Made by a program: the position numbers and the translations under genes. Source: JACJWR01 sp963752505 (GTDB taxonomy: Bacteria; Actinomycetota; Actinomycetes; S36-B12; UBA10799). From it: DNA of 64,000 nucleotides. This document shows positions 40,280 to 48,911 of the stretch, one piece after another. Location of the stretch: the NCBI GenBank assembly GCA_963752505.1, contig CAVVYM010000006.1:62001-126000 (forward strand). The letters are read 5' to 3'. Under the pieces are notes generated by a model. It was not told the DNA's origin. It ran no database searches and worked only from the letters and a program-made list of their open reading frames with translations. Numbering within the stretch: the first letter of the stretch is position 1; each line of letters opens with the position of its first letter.

Positions 40280-41457
40280 GACGAATCCTCTTTCGCGGCT
40301 CTGCGCGCCCAGCGACCCAGCAGTTGCTCGCTGAGATCTGCGGTGACCGGCTGACCGGGGGTGGCCACCGAGTGGTACACCCGCTCGACGTCTCGGGCGA
40401 CGGTCGACCAGTCGTATTCGTGGGCACGACGCAGGCCGACCACGGAGAGTTCCGCGCGCCGATCAGCGGCCGCCAGCAGATCGAGCGCCTTCGCCGCCAA
40501 ATCGTCGGGGTCGCCTGTCCGGAAAAGGTCGCCGTACCGGCCTTCTCCCAACACGAGGCGGAAGGCCTCGAGATCGCTCGCAAGCACCGGGGTGCTCGAA
40601 GCCATCGCCTCAAGCAGAACGATGCCAAAACTCTCACCGCCGAGTTGTGGTGCGATGTAAACGTCCGCCGAGTGGAAGGCGCGGACTTTGTCGGTCTCGC
40701 TGACCAAGCCGAGGAACTTCACATGGGCGGCCAACTCGGCCGGCAGCCCCGAGGCGACCTCGTCGGGGTCACCGGGTCCGGCCACCAGCAACTGCAGGTC
40801 GGGATGCACCCTCACGAGTTCCGGCAGTGCTGCAATGAGGGTGGGAAGCCCTTTGCGGGGTTCGTCGATGCGCCCGATGAAGAACAGCGTCGGCCCCGAC
40901 CTCGGGTAGCCCGGCAGCTTCTCCGGCGGGGCGAACGCGCGGCAGTTCACGCCGTTGGGGATGAGCACTGCATCGCCACCCACGTGCTCCACCATGAACT
41001 GGCGGGCCTTCTCGCTGACCGCGATGCGCCCGGAGACCTTTTCCAATGCGGTGTTGGCCAGCAGCGACAACGACGACAGCGCCTTCGACCGTTCCATCGC
41101 GGCGTGCTGGGTGGCCACGAGTGGGCCGTTGGCGATCCAGCAGGCCAGCACCGACACGGTGGGGCTGACGGCCTCGTGGATGTGCACCACGTCGAATCGA
41201 CCGTTCTTGATCCACCTGCGCACCCGTGCGGCCGACACGACGCCGACGTTGAGGCGAGCAACGGATCCGTTGTAGGGCACCGAAACCGGTCGACCGGCGG
41301 GAGTCACGTAGTCGGGCAGGTTCGATTCGTCGTCGCTGGGCGCGAGCACGCTGACGTCGTGACCTCGCCGCGTCAACTCCTCGGCGAGGTCGCGGATGTG
41401 GGCCTGCACGCCGCCGGGGGTGGTCCAGTCGTACGGGCAGACGATTCCAACGCGCAT
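40276..41457 (-). CDS. pimA: Phosphatidyl-myo-inositol mannosyltransferase PimA
   Basis: This 393-residue GT4 glycosyltransferase begins MRVGIVCPYDWTTPGGVQAH, has VAVSEKARQFMVEH-type and FIGRIDEPRKGLPTLIAAL motifs, and the nucleotide-sugar site EAMASSTPVLASDLEAF. It transfers mannose from GDP-mannose to phosphatidylinositol on the cytosolic face. Context (pgsA and PIM acyltransferase just upstream) makes PimA the specific call. Its start shares one base with the acyltransferase stop. Confidence 0.92.
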   Translation of the reverse strand: MRVGIVCPYDWTTPGGVQAHIRDLAEELTRRGHDVSVLAPSDDESNLPDYVTPAGRPVSVPYNGSVARLNVGVVSAARVRRWIKNGRFDVVHIHEAVSPTVSVLACWIANGPLVATQHAAMERSKALSSLSLLANTALEKVSGRIAVSEKARQFMVEHVGGDAVLIPNGVNCRAFAPPEKLPGYPRSGPTLFFIGRIDEPRKGLPTLIAALPELVRVHPDLQLLVAGPGDPDEVASGLPAELAAHVKFLGLVSETDKVRAFHSADVYIAPQLGGESFGIVLLEAMASSTPVLASDLEAFRLVLGEGRYGDLFRTGDPDDLAAKALDLLAAADRRAELSVVGLRRAHEYDWSTVARDVERVYHSVATPGQPVTADLSEQLLGRWARRAAKEDSS

Positions 41458-42395
41458 CAGTCGTCCGGCCCCACATCGTCGTAGTCGCTGGCCCGGACCC
41501 TGGATTGGTCAAGGTCGGAGAGCCACAGCGGCTGCAGCATGTGCCAGTCCGTGGGGTGTTCGGCGATACCCTCGGCCAAGCCGTCGGCGATCGCCTGCGT
41601 GAGGCGCTTGATCGCGGTGGTGCGACCGATCGTGCGGTCCACCGGGATCGGGTTGCTCACCCGGGCATAGGCAAAGCGGGTGTCCGCCCATAGGTTCGCC
41701 ACGAAAAGTTGAGCTCCGGTGTCGTAGGCCAGCGCGGCCGGCCCCGCAGGCATGCGGGTTGTCTCGCCAAAGAACTCCACCGGCACGCCCCGACGCGTCA
41801 GATCCCGATCCCCCAGCAGCGCGTACACCTCCCGGCGGGGAGCCAACTCGACCAAGCGGCGGTAGACGTCCTCGCCTTTGCGCAGGGTGAGGATGTCCAT
41901 GCCCAGGCCGCGACGGAAATCGAGGAATTTCTCCGTGAGTCGTTCGGGCTTGAGGTCCTCGGCCACACTGATCACCCCACCGTGGGCCACCCCCATGTAG
42001 GCGCCGATGTGGTCCCAGTTGCCCGAGTGCGACACGGCAGCCACCACGCCGTTGTTCGCCGCAATAGCGTCGAGCATGAACTGCTTGTTCTCCCACACCG
42101 CGGTTTCCACGATGTGCGCAGGACTCTGGTCGGGCAGGCGGAAAACGTCGCACCAGTAGCGGAAGTACTTCTGCATCCCTTCCCGGGACATCGCCCGCAA
42201 TTGTCTGCCGGAGGCGTCAGGCACGACCCGGGCGTAGTTGCGCTCGAGTTGAATCACGCCCTTGCCGCGTTGCAGCCAGGCTTGGTCGGCCAAACGGGCG
42301 AAAGTCGAGTAGGCCACCCGACGGGGCATGAAGCGCACGGTGCGCCACCCGGCGCTGTAGCCGGCGTAGGCGAGGAACTCGCGGGGCGTCTGCAT
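41457..42395 (-). CDS. PIM acyltransferase (LpxL/HtrB-family)
   Basis: The 312-residue protein has the acyltransferase motif HSGNWD (HX4D, about residues 118-123), followed by a lysophospholipid-acyltransferase-like domain (LLGDRDLTRRGVPVEFFGE). In this cluster it corresponds to the enzyme acylating the mannose of PIM1/PIM2 (PatA in mycobacteria). It is membrane-associated and lies between pgsA and pimA, with three bases separating it from pgsA. Confidence 0.9.
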   Translation of the reverse strand: MQTPREFLAYAGYSAGWRTVRFMPRRVAYSTFARLADQAWLQRGKGVIQLERNYARVVPDASGRQLRAMSREGMQKYFRYWCDVFRLPDQSPAHIVETAVWENKQFMLDAIAANNGVVAAVSHSGNWDHIGAYMGVAHGGVISVAEDLKPERLTEKFLDFRRGLGMDILTLRKGEDVYRRLVELAPRREVYALLGDRDLTRRGVPVEFFGETTRMPAGPAALAYDTGAQLFVANLWADTRFAYARVSNPIPVDRTIGRTTAIKRLTQAIADGLAEGIAEHPTDWHMLQPLWLSDLDQSRVRASDYDDVGPDD

Positions 42396-42398
42396 GAC

Positions 42399-43019
42399 TC
42401 AGTCGCCTTCCGCGGAGAGCGCCGTGGCTTGTCGGTACACGTGCATCATGCGTTGTATCACCGTCACGATCGAGAGCACCGCCAGCAGCCACATGGCCGC
42501 TGGCAGCACGTAGGGCACTCCGAGACCATAGATGAAGGCGGCCAGCAGTACGACGATGAGTCGCTCGGTGCGTTCGGCGATGCCAACGTTGCCGGTCATC
42601 CCCAAACCTTCGGCACGAGCTCGCGCGTAGGAGATGACCATGCCGCCGACCAGACAGATCAGGGCTGCCGCGATGGTGAGGTCCGACTGGGTTTGGGCCG
42701 CCCAGATGAGCAGCGCACCGAAGACGAAACCGTCCGCAATGCGATCCAGCGTCGAGTCGAGGAAGGCCCCCCACGGTCCCGATCGTCCCATCTTGCGGGC
42801 CATGGCGCCGTCGAGCATGTCGCTGAAGATGAACAGCATGATGACGAGCACACCGATCGCGAACTGCCCTCGGGGAAAAAACCACAGCGCGGTTGCACTG
42901 ACGCCGATCGTTCCGATGAGAGTGACCGCGTCGGGCGTGAGGCCGATTTTGATGAGGGCGCCGGCTACTGGGTCGATGATTCGTGACGCTGCCGCTCGCG
43001 CGCCGGTCTGATTGAGCAC
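42399..43019 (-). CDS. pgsA: Phosphatidylinositol phosphate synthase (CDP-alcohol phosphatidyltransferase)
   Basis: This 206-residue membrane protein has the CDP-OH-P motif DGAMARKMGRSGPWGAFLDS followed by TLDRIAD, which gives D-G-x2-A-R-x8-G-x3-D-x3-D, plus several hydrophobic helices. In actinomycetes the gene next to the PIM acyltransferase and PimA makes phosphatidylinositol phosphate from CDP-diacylglycerol. It is the first gene of the PIM cluster and diverges from the EF-G-like gene at 43187. Confidence 0.9.
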   Translation of the reverse strand: MLNQTGARAAASRIIDPVAGALIKIGLTPDAVTLIGTIGVSATALWFFPRGQFAIGVLVIMLFIFSDMLDGAMARKMGRSGPWGAFLDSTLDRIADGFVFGALLIWAAQTQSDLTIAAALICLVGGMVISYARARAEGLGMTGNVGIAERTERLIVVLLAAFIYGLGVPYVLPAAMWLLAVLSIVTVIQRMMHVYRQATALSAEGD

Positions 43020-43186
43020 GTAGGTGAACCTCCACGGTGGTGACTTTCACCATAGTGGCCTGTGTCGGCCTAGCGGTTGCGACACGGGCACCACCGAAGC
43101 GCCTTGGCCGCGCGTCGCATCCAGCGCACCTGGCCCGCGGTACGTCGCACGCACCATCCACAGGCAGTGTCTGATTGGATTCCCCC

Positions 43187-44346
43187 GTGGTCACAGATGC
43201 GAGGCCAAGCCGCACACCCACGTCCTCGACGGTGGTGCTGCTGTCGCCTGGCGCATTGCCTGCGTCACTGATCGACGCGCTCGCGTGGCCGCACCTCGCC
43301 GTCCCGTTCGCCGACCTCGCCCACGCCGGGCCCCACGAGCGCGTCGGAGCGGCTACTGCGGCGCTCGCCGCTGATGTGGTGCTTGCCGTGATACCGGCCA
43401 CCGTCGGGATCGATCCGGCGACGGCGCAGATCTGGCGGATCGCGGCAGACGCCGGGGTCCCACGGGCAGTACTGATTTCGGATCTCGGCCCAGGCACCGC
43501 TGACTACGAGGACCTCGCAGCGATCGCCGTTCGGGTGCTGGGCGAGGAATGTGTGTTGTGGCGACTGCCCGTGTTCGACGACGCCTTGCACGTCGTGGGT
43601 TCGATGGATCTGGCGACCGGCAACCTTCACAACGACCATGGGATTGCGATGGCCAGTAGGGCTCACAGGCGGGTGAGCGTCGGGCCCCGACTGCGGCTCG
43701 TAGAGACAGTGGCCAGCACGGTCGAGGATTCCGCTGCCGCACAGGCGGCCATGACGATTTCCGACGCCGCAGATGCCGACGATCCCGATGCCGACCTGAT
43801 CGTGTGGGGCGTTGATGAAGTTTGGGACCTCACCGCCTTCGTCGCTGCCGCCTTCGCTGCGGGCGAGCTGGCTCCGGTGATGCCAGTCGTCGAGAGGACC
43901 GGGGACGTCACAGATCTGCTGAAACTGGCCGAGGTGACTCCTGGGGCTCCCCCGCCGCAGCGACTGGTTCGCCGAGGCGCGCACGGCGAACCGGCTGACG
44001 GCGACGTCGGGGTGGTGCTCGCAGCGATACGGCCCGTGGGCTTTGGTACGCACCGTCTACGGCCACCAGACCCCCACCGGCGGGCTCGTCAAACTCACCC
44101 GGTGCGGCGAGGGGATGCACAACCCAGGGTCGGCTCCTGGCGAGGACGGCTTGGTCCTATCTCCGTACCGCTCGTGGCCGATCGGGGTCATCGAGAGCGG
44201 GAGCCGCTCCGAGGGTGCTGCTGGGGCAGCGGACGGGAATCCAGGTCGTGGAGTGGCAGTGGGTACGTCTGACCCTGCTACCCGAGGTCGGCGACGTTCT
44301 TGCCCGCCACGACCTTTGGTTGGTCAACGAACCGCTCGAGGCCTGA
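43187..44346 (+). pseudogene. Degenerate, truncated EF-G-like (EF-G2-type) translational GTPase homologue, with frameshifts
   Basis: The visible order matches the G domain and domain II of actinobacterial EF-G-like proteins: ADVVLAVIPATVGIDPATAQ, then GTADYEDLAAIAVRVLGE, a helical insert, AGELAPVMPVVERTGDVTDL, and AAIRPVALVRTV once a one-base insertion at about 44039 is ignored. There is no P-loop GxxxxGKS/T, no NKxD and no domains III-V. A second frame change between 44130 and 44220 leads into RTGIQVVEWQWVRLTLLPEV and ends NEPLEA before a TGA at 44344. Either it is a dying gene or a short divergent paralogue with sequence errors. The start (GTG 43187 or TTG 43175) is uncertain. Confidence 0.45.
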
Positions 44347-44355
44347 GCAGGCCTC
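44338..44355. terminator. Hairpin between convergent EF-G-like and HIT genes
   Basis: Seven-base arms GAGGCCT and AGGCCTC flank the tetraloop GAGC, spanning the TGA stop of the plus-strand gene and lying 13 bases beyond the HIT gene stop. No T tract. Confidence 0.55.
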
Positions 44356-44367
44356 CTGGCATTGCGG

Positions 44368-44922
44368 CTAGCTGCCCGGCCAGAACTCTGCGAGCAGGTC
44401 CCGCGTCTGCTCCAGCAACATGGGCATCGTCTTGGTGCCCCCCACGATGGGCATGAAGTTCATGTCACCACCCCACCGGGGGACCACGTGTTGGTGCAGG
44501 TGCGCGGCGACTCCGGCACCGGCGATATTTCCCTGGTTGATCCCGATGTTGAAGCCGTGGGGGGCCGCTGCGGCCCGCAGCGTCTTCATAGCCTGCTGAG
44601 TGAGTTCGGCGATTTCGGTCGCCTCTGCCGTTGTGACGTCGGTGTAGTCGGCGACGTGGCGGTAGGGGCACACCAGAAGGTGTCCGGAGTTGTAGGGGTA
44701 CAGATTCAGCACCACGTAGGCGACGGCGCCACGGTGCACGATCAGCGACTCCGGCTCGGCCATCTGCGGTACGTGACAGAACGGACAGTCGGTGTCCTCC
44801 TTGCCCTGTGCCGGACGATTGACGCCCTTGATGTATTCCAGGCGATGCGGCGTCCACAGCCGGTTCCAACGATCCGGACCACCGCCCGACGGCGCGGGAA
44901 CCCCACCCCCGTCGCTGTTCAC
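44368..44922 (-). CDS. HIT-family nucleotide hydrolase/phosphorylase
   Basis: This 184-residue protein has the histidine triad HLHQHVVPRW (about residues 140-149), a CPFC motif near residue 46 typical of the Ap4A-phosphorylase-like branch, and YPYNSGHLLVCPYRHVADY. Such enzymes split dinucleoside polyphosphates or nucleoside phosphoramidates. It overlaps the thrS stop by four bases, the usual thrS-HIT-pgsA arrangement, though here the EF-G-like gene intervenes before pgsA. Confidence 0.9.
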   Translation of the reverse strand: MNSDGGGVPAPSGGGPDRWNRLWTPHRLEYIKGVNRPAQGKEDTDCPFCHVPQMAEPESLIVHRGAVAYVVLNLYPYNSGHLLVCPYRHVADYTDVTTAEATEIAELTQQAMKTLRAAAAPHGFNIGINQGNIAGAGVAAHLHQHVVPRWGGDMNFMPIVGGTKTMPMLLEQTRDLLAEFWPGS

Positions 44923-46943
44923 ACCTGCGCCTTGTCGGCGATGACGGCAGCCACCCGGTCGACGGCCTCGGCCACCGGGATGCCGTTGTCCTGGGATCCG
45001 TCGCGCAGCCGGAACGAGACAGCACCGGCGGCCTGGTCGTCATCTCCGGCGATCATGATGAACGGCACTTTCGACTTGGTGGCGTTCCTGATCTTCTTGG
45101 GCATGCGATCAGAACTGGTGTCGATTTCCACCCGGATTCCGCGCGATCGCATGTCGGCCGCCACCTGCTCGAGGTAGTCGATGTGTGCATCGGACACCGG
45201 AACGCCCACCACCTGCACCGGGGCGAGCCAAGGCGGGAAGGCGCCGTTGTAGTGCTCGAGGAGCACGGCGAAGAACCGCTCGATGGAGCCGAACAGGGCG
45301 CGGTGGATCATCACCGGGCGTTGCCGTGAACCGTCCGCCGCGGTGTACTCCAACTCGAAGCGCTCGGGCAACTGGAAGTCCACCTGGATCGTGGACATCT
45401 GCCAGGAGCGGCCGATGGCATCTGTGGCCTGCACCGAGATCTTGGGGCCGTAGAAGGCGGCGCCGCCTGGATCCATCACCAACTCGAGGCCTTGCGCCTC
45501 GGCAGCGGTGCGCAACGCCTCGGTGGCAATCTCCCACTCTGCGTCCTCGCCGACGGACTTGGCTGGATCCCGGGTCGACAACTCGAGGTAGAAGTCGTCG
45601 AGGCCGTAGTCGCGGAGCAGGTCGAGCACGAAGGAGAGCAAGTTGGCGAGTTCGCCCGGCATCTGCTCTTGGGTGCAGTAGATGTGCGCATCGTCCTGCG
45701 TGAATCCGCGTGCTCGGGTGAGGCCGTGCACGACGCCGGACTTCTCGTAGCGGTACACGCTGCCGAATTCGAAGAGCCGCAGCGGCAATTCGCGGTAGGA
45801 CCGACCCCTCGAATCGAAGATCAGGTTGTGCATGGGGCAGTTCATCGGCTTGAGGTAGTAGTCCTGTCCCGGCTTGCGCAGAGTGCCGTCGGGATTCTCC
45901 TCGGCGTCAAGGTGCATGGGCGGGTACATTCCCTCGGCGTACCAATCCAGGTGGCCCGAGGTCTCGAACAGGCCTGCTTTGGTGATGTGCGGACTGTAGA
46001 CGAATTCGTAGCCGGCCTCCTCGTGCCGCCGCCGGGAGTAGTCCTCCATCTCGCGGCGGATGACCCCACCCTTGGGGTGGAACACGGGCAGGCCCGAACC
46101 GATCTGTTCGGGAAAACTGAAGAGATCCATCTCGGCGCCGAGTCGGCGATGGTCGCGTTTGGCTGCTTCCTCGAGAAAGGTCAGGTGGGCACGCAGCTGA
46201 TCCTTGGAGGGCCAAGCGGTGCCGTAGACGCGTTGCAGCTGCGGATTGTGCTCGTCGGACATCCAGTAGACCGCAGCGGTTCGCATCAGTTTGACAGCGT
46301 TGGCCGGGATGTGTCGGGTGGTGGGCACGTGCGGCCCTCGGCACAGGTCGGTCCACACCGTCTGATCGCGGCGGTCGACGTTGTCGTACATGGTCAATTC
46401 CGAACCGCCGAGTTCCATGATCTCGGCGTCGGGGCCGTCGCCGTCCACGCCGTCCCGGGAGTCGCCGCCCTTGCGCTGGATCAACAGCAGCTTGTAGGGC
46501 TGGAACTCCAACTCGGTGCGCGCCTCGTCGTCGGTGACCACCCGACGACTGAACTTCTGCCCGGACTTGATGATGGCCGTCATGCGCTTCTCAAGGTCTG
46601 CCAGGTCCTCCGGGGTGAAGGGCCGCTCGACGTCGAAGTCGTAGTAGAAGCCGTCCTTGATGGGCGGGCCGATGCCCAGCTTTGCATCCGGGTGAGCCTG
46701 CTGGACAGCCTGCGCCAGCACGTGTGCGCAGGAGTGGCGCAGCACTGCGAGCCCGTCCGGATCCTCGGCGGTGACGCCCACTACGTGATCACCCGCGAGC
46801 AGCGTCGTCGACAGGTCGACGAGTTCGCCGTTGACGCGGGCGACTATGACGTCCCGCCGGTCGCGGAAGATGTCTGCTGCCGTGGTGCCGTCGGCTAGTT
46901 CCTGCGGCTGGGCTTCGGGGTCGACGACGACGGTGATGGACAA
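44919..46943 (-). CDS. thrS: Threonyl-tRNA synthetase
   Basis: This 674-residue class II synthetase has an N-terminal TGS domain, the editing-domain motif RHSCAHVLAQAVQQ, the zinc-site Cys in LKPMNCPMHN, motif 2 LFEFGSVYRYEKSGVVHGLT with RGFTQDDAHIYC, and a complete anticodon-binding C-terminus. The minus strand upstream holds GCGCTAGGCTGG, a possible -10 region at about 46973-46983. No T-box landmarks were seen in the 370 bases upstream. Confidence 0.96.
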   Translation of the reverse strand: MSITVVVDPEAQPQELADGTTAADIFRDRRDVIVARVNGELVDLSTTLLAGDHVVGVTAEDPDGLAVLRHSCAHVLAQAVQQAHPDAKLGIGPPIKDGFYYDFDVERPFTPEDLADLEKRMTAIIKSGQKFSRRVVTDDEARTELEFQPYKLLLIQRKGGDSRDGVDGDGPDAEIMELGGSELTMYDNVDRRDQTVWTDLCRGPHVPTTRHIPANAVKLMRTAAVYWMSDEHNPQLQRVYGTAWPSKDQLRAHLTFLEEAAKRDHRRLGAEMDLFSFPEQIGSGLPVFHPKGGVIRREMEDYSRRRHEEAGYEFVYSPHITKAGLFETSGHLDWYAEGMYPPMHLDAEENPDGTLRKPGQDYYLKPMNCPMHNLIFDSRGRSYRELPLRLFEFGSVYRYEKSGVVHGLTRARGFTQDDAHIYCTQEQMPGELANLLSFVLDLLRDYGLDDFYLELSTRDPAKSVGEDAEWEIATEALRTAAEAQGLELVMDPGGAAFYGPKISVQATDAIGRSWQMSTIQVDFQLPERFELEYTAADGSRQRPVMIHRALFGSIERFFAVLLEHYNGAFPPWLAPVQVVGVPVSDAHIDYLEQVAADMRSRGIRVEIDTSSDRMPKKIRNATKSKVPFIMIAGDDDQAAGAVSFRLRDGSQDNGIPVAEAVDRVAAVIADKAQV

Positions 46944-47317
46944 GGACGTTCCTCTCTAGTACCGGTTCGACCAGCCTAGCGCCCGCTCGCCGGAGCAAGG
47001 GGAAAGCGGACGGTCACGCCTGACTATCGACGGGCAGCGATGTTGGGCCGCCGCCATTCGCCGCTTCTCACCACCAGTTGGATTAACGCAGAATGACCCA
47101 GTCACTCCAAGCGTCCGCCACCCGTGTGAGTGATGTCGGCGTAGGGAGTGTTCAAGAGCAACGCGTCTCCCCACTGGCCCCAGGCATTCGAGCCGATCGA
47201 GACAGAGGACGTCGGGGGTCGCCACTGGCAGGCCTTGATGCGGTGGCCTGCCGAGGTCGGGGCGAGCCGCGCTCGGCCGTCTGCTAGCCTCATCCCGTCG
47301 CCGCGAGGCGGTAGCAG
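46944..47317. other. Intergenic region between thrS and tRNA-Val; no gene recognised
   Basis: Short open frames exist on both strands but none has a family signature or a convincing ribosome site. The region should hold the thrS promoter (TAGGCT-like hexamer near 46976 on the minus strand) and the tRNA promoter (a TAGCCT hexamer at 47285-47290, about 28 bases before the tRNA). These assignments are tentative. Confidence 0.3.
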
Positions 47318-47392
47318 GGGCGATTAGCGCAGTGGTAGCGCACTTCGTTCACACCGAAGGGGTCACTGGTTCGAACCCAGTATCGCCCACCA
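47318..47392 (+). tRNA. tRNA-Val (anticodon CAC)
   Basis: The acceptor stem GGGCGAT pairs with ATCGCCC before an encoded ACCA. The D arm is AGCGCAGTGGTAGCGC, the anticodon stem CTTCG/CGAAG encloses TTCACAC with anticodon CAC (reads GUG), and the T arm contains GGTTCGAACC. All four arms are intact. Confidence 0.95.
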
Positions 47393-47442
47393 TAAAACCG
47401 CAGGTCAGCGCCAGGGGCTGGGAAGCTGCCGCCACTTCATCC

Positions 47443-47561
47443 GTTGCCCCGCCAGCGCGGGCCGCAGTCGGGTTCACCCCGCCACCGCGGGCCACAGTCG
47501 GGTTCACCCCGCCACCGCGGGCCACAGTCTGGTTCACCCCGCCACTGCGGGCCGCAGTCGG
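47443..47561. repeat. 30-bp tandem array, four copies
   Basis: Unit GTTCACCCCGCCACCGCGGG plus CCACAGTCGG. Copies begin at 47443 (29 bases), 47472, 47502 and 47532, with one to four differences between them. The array begins 50 bases after the tRNA-Val. There is no spacer between units, so this is a minisatellite and not a CRISPR. Confidence 0.9.
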
Positions 47562-47590
47562 GATTATTGGCCGAATCCGGCCCAATTCCC

Positions 47591-47683
47591 CCACCAGGAC
47601 CCGCAGTCGGCACCACCTTCCCCACCACGACCCGCAGTCTGCACCGCCGTACCCACCGGGACCCCCAGTCGACACCCCCGGCG
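47591..47683. repeat. 31-bp tandem array, three copies
   Basis: Units begin CCACCAGGACCCGCAGTC at 47591, CCACCACGACCCGCAGTC at 47622 and CCACCGGGACCCCCAGTC at 47653, an exact 31-base period with more divergent tails. The shared GACCCGCAGTC core links it to the arrays at 47443 and 48465. Confidence 0.8.
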
Positions 47684-47742
47684 CCGTCGAAACGAGTCGG
47701 AACCGGTCAAGGGTTCCTTGGTGGCCGCCATAGACTCGCTCC

Positions 47743-48417
47743 ATGAATCTCCGAACGGCCTCCCTTCTGCTGGCAACCGGCGCAGCCGTGGGATCGGCAA
47801 CTACCAGCGCCCTGGTCTTGTGGATCACCCGCCGCAAGGTCAGCATGCTGCAGGATTTGGATCTGCACCTGCACAATCCAGGTGTGCCGGAAAACGTGCT
47901 CGATACGGTGCGGGACGCAGAAATCGGCGCTTATCGACGCATGCCGATCGTGCGCCGACTCATCGAAGACGGCCAAGACATGGCTGGGATGTTGTGGCCG
48001 CAGATCGTGTATCGGGCGAACTACTCGGTGGGTGCCTTCCGAATCAAGTCGCAAACCGCCGCCGGAGTGGCCCAGTACGCGATCGACCGCGGACTGCTCG
48101 AAATGCGAATCGAGCGCGATGAGAAATACGCCCGGCTGATGCCGGGGCTGACCCAGCAGCCCGCCCTCAACACCTGGTTCGCTGCCGTGCTGTTGTCGCA
48201 ACTCCGGGACCAGCACCCTGTGTTGCAGTCCATGAGTTGGGATGAAATCGCCCGTAATCCCGATGCCATTGCCAAGCTCTACTCCGGCTACACCGGCGCA
48301 GGCGGCGCGTGGGACGTCTGGGAAGCCGACGTTACTCCGGGTCCCATTGCCCGCGCTCGACTCGGATACGACGCCGAAACCGGGAGCTACTCCGGAGTCA
48401 GAGAACCGTCACCCTAG
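47743..48417 (+). CDS. Membrane-anchored protein of unknown function
   Basis: This 224-residue protein has one N-terminal hydrophobic helix (SLLLATGAAVGSATTSALVL, about residues 7-26), then a soluble, mostly helical domain rich in Arg, Asp and Glu. The most distinctive parts are LWPQIVYRANYSVGAFRIKS and LYSGYTGAGGAWDVWEADVT. I do not recognise the family. Codon use looks like the neighbours' and the frame is clean. It is flanked on both sides by 30/31-bp repeat arrays, and an inverted repeat copy begins at its stop codon. Confidence 0.75.
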   Translation: MNLRTASLLLATGAAVGSATTSALVLWITRRKVSMLQDLDLHLHNPGVPENVLDTVRDAEIGAYRRMPIVRRLIEDGQDMAGMLWPQIVYRANYSVGAFRIKSQTAAGVAQYAIDRGLLEMRIERDEKYARLMPGLTQQPALNTWFAAVLLSQLRDQHPVLQSMSWDEIARNPDAIAKLYSGYTGAGGAWDVWEADVTPGPIARARLGYDAETGSYSGVREPSP

Positions 48418-48640
48418 TCAGTGCGGTCTACAGTCGGGCAGAAAGCCAATTTTGGCCTCCGAAACCCGACTGGGACCCGCAGTCACCGAATCCACCCAAC
48501 TGGGACCCGCAGTCACCGGATCCACCCGACTGGGACCCGCAGTGAGCCGAATCCACCCGACTGGGACCCGCAGTGAGCCGGATCCACCCGACTGGGACCC
48601 GCAGTGAGCCGAATCCACCCGACTGGGACCCGCAGTGAGC
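48417..48640. repeat. Six-copy 30/31-bp array with an inverted leading copy
   Basis: The core CCCGACTGGGACCCGCAGT starts at 48465, 48495, 48525, 48556, 48587 and 48618 (periods 30, 30, 31, 31, 31); the second copy has CCCAACTG. A reverse-complement relative lies at 48417-48438, beginning at the stop of the upstream gene, so it can fold with the first direct copy. Each core is an imperfect palindrome, GACTG-GGACCCG-CAGTC. Confidence 0.9.
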
Positions 48641-48661
48641 CAAGCCCCACCAACCCGACGC

Positions 48662-48820
48662 TTAGCCAGCCGCGTTCACGATGAGTGCACCGATGGCGCT
48701 GAGCACGCCCACTACGACGACGAAGAAGACATTTTCGCCGGCGGTCTTCCCGCGCTCCCGCCACAGTGCCACAGCGGCAACGACGAATAACAACACGGTC
48801 ACGAGAACCAGGTTCAACAT
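48662..48820 (-). CDS. Small membrane protein, 52 residues
   Basis: From the ATG at 48820 the protein reads MLNLVLVTVLLFVVAAVALW, then a short charged loop RERGKTAGEN, then a second hydrophobic helix VFFVVVVGVLSAIGALIVNA. A TAA follows at 48662. AAGGAG stands eight bases before the start, an excellent ribosome site, which supports real translation. It has no recognisable family; two helices joined by a polar loop suggest a membrane accessory peptide. It is transcribed toward the repeat array. Confidence 0.7.
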   Translation of the reverse strand: MLNLVLVTVLLFVVAAVALWRERGKTAGENVFFVVVVGVLSAIGALIVNAAG

Positions 48821-48911
48821 AGGTTGTACTCCTTGTCGCAGTTGCGACCTAGCCTAGTGGGCGACGGCCACCACGAGTCATCGCTACCAAGCATGCGCGT
48901 GGCAACAGCTC

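Noticed and set aside
46944..47100. T-box leader upstream of thrS
   Set aside because: No AGGGTGGNACCGCG-like antiterminator sequence or specifier hairpin could be found on the minus strand.
47349..47876. Open frames translating the 30-bp array as CGPRWRGE-type peptides
   Set aside because: The peptides exist only because the DNA repeat length is a multiple of three; there is no ribosome site or homology and the frames overlap the tRNA end.
47443..48640. CRISPR array
   Set aside because: Units abut directly with no unique spacers and no cas genes occur in the window.
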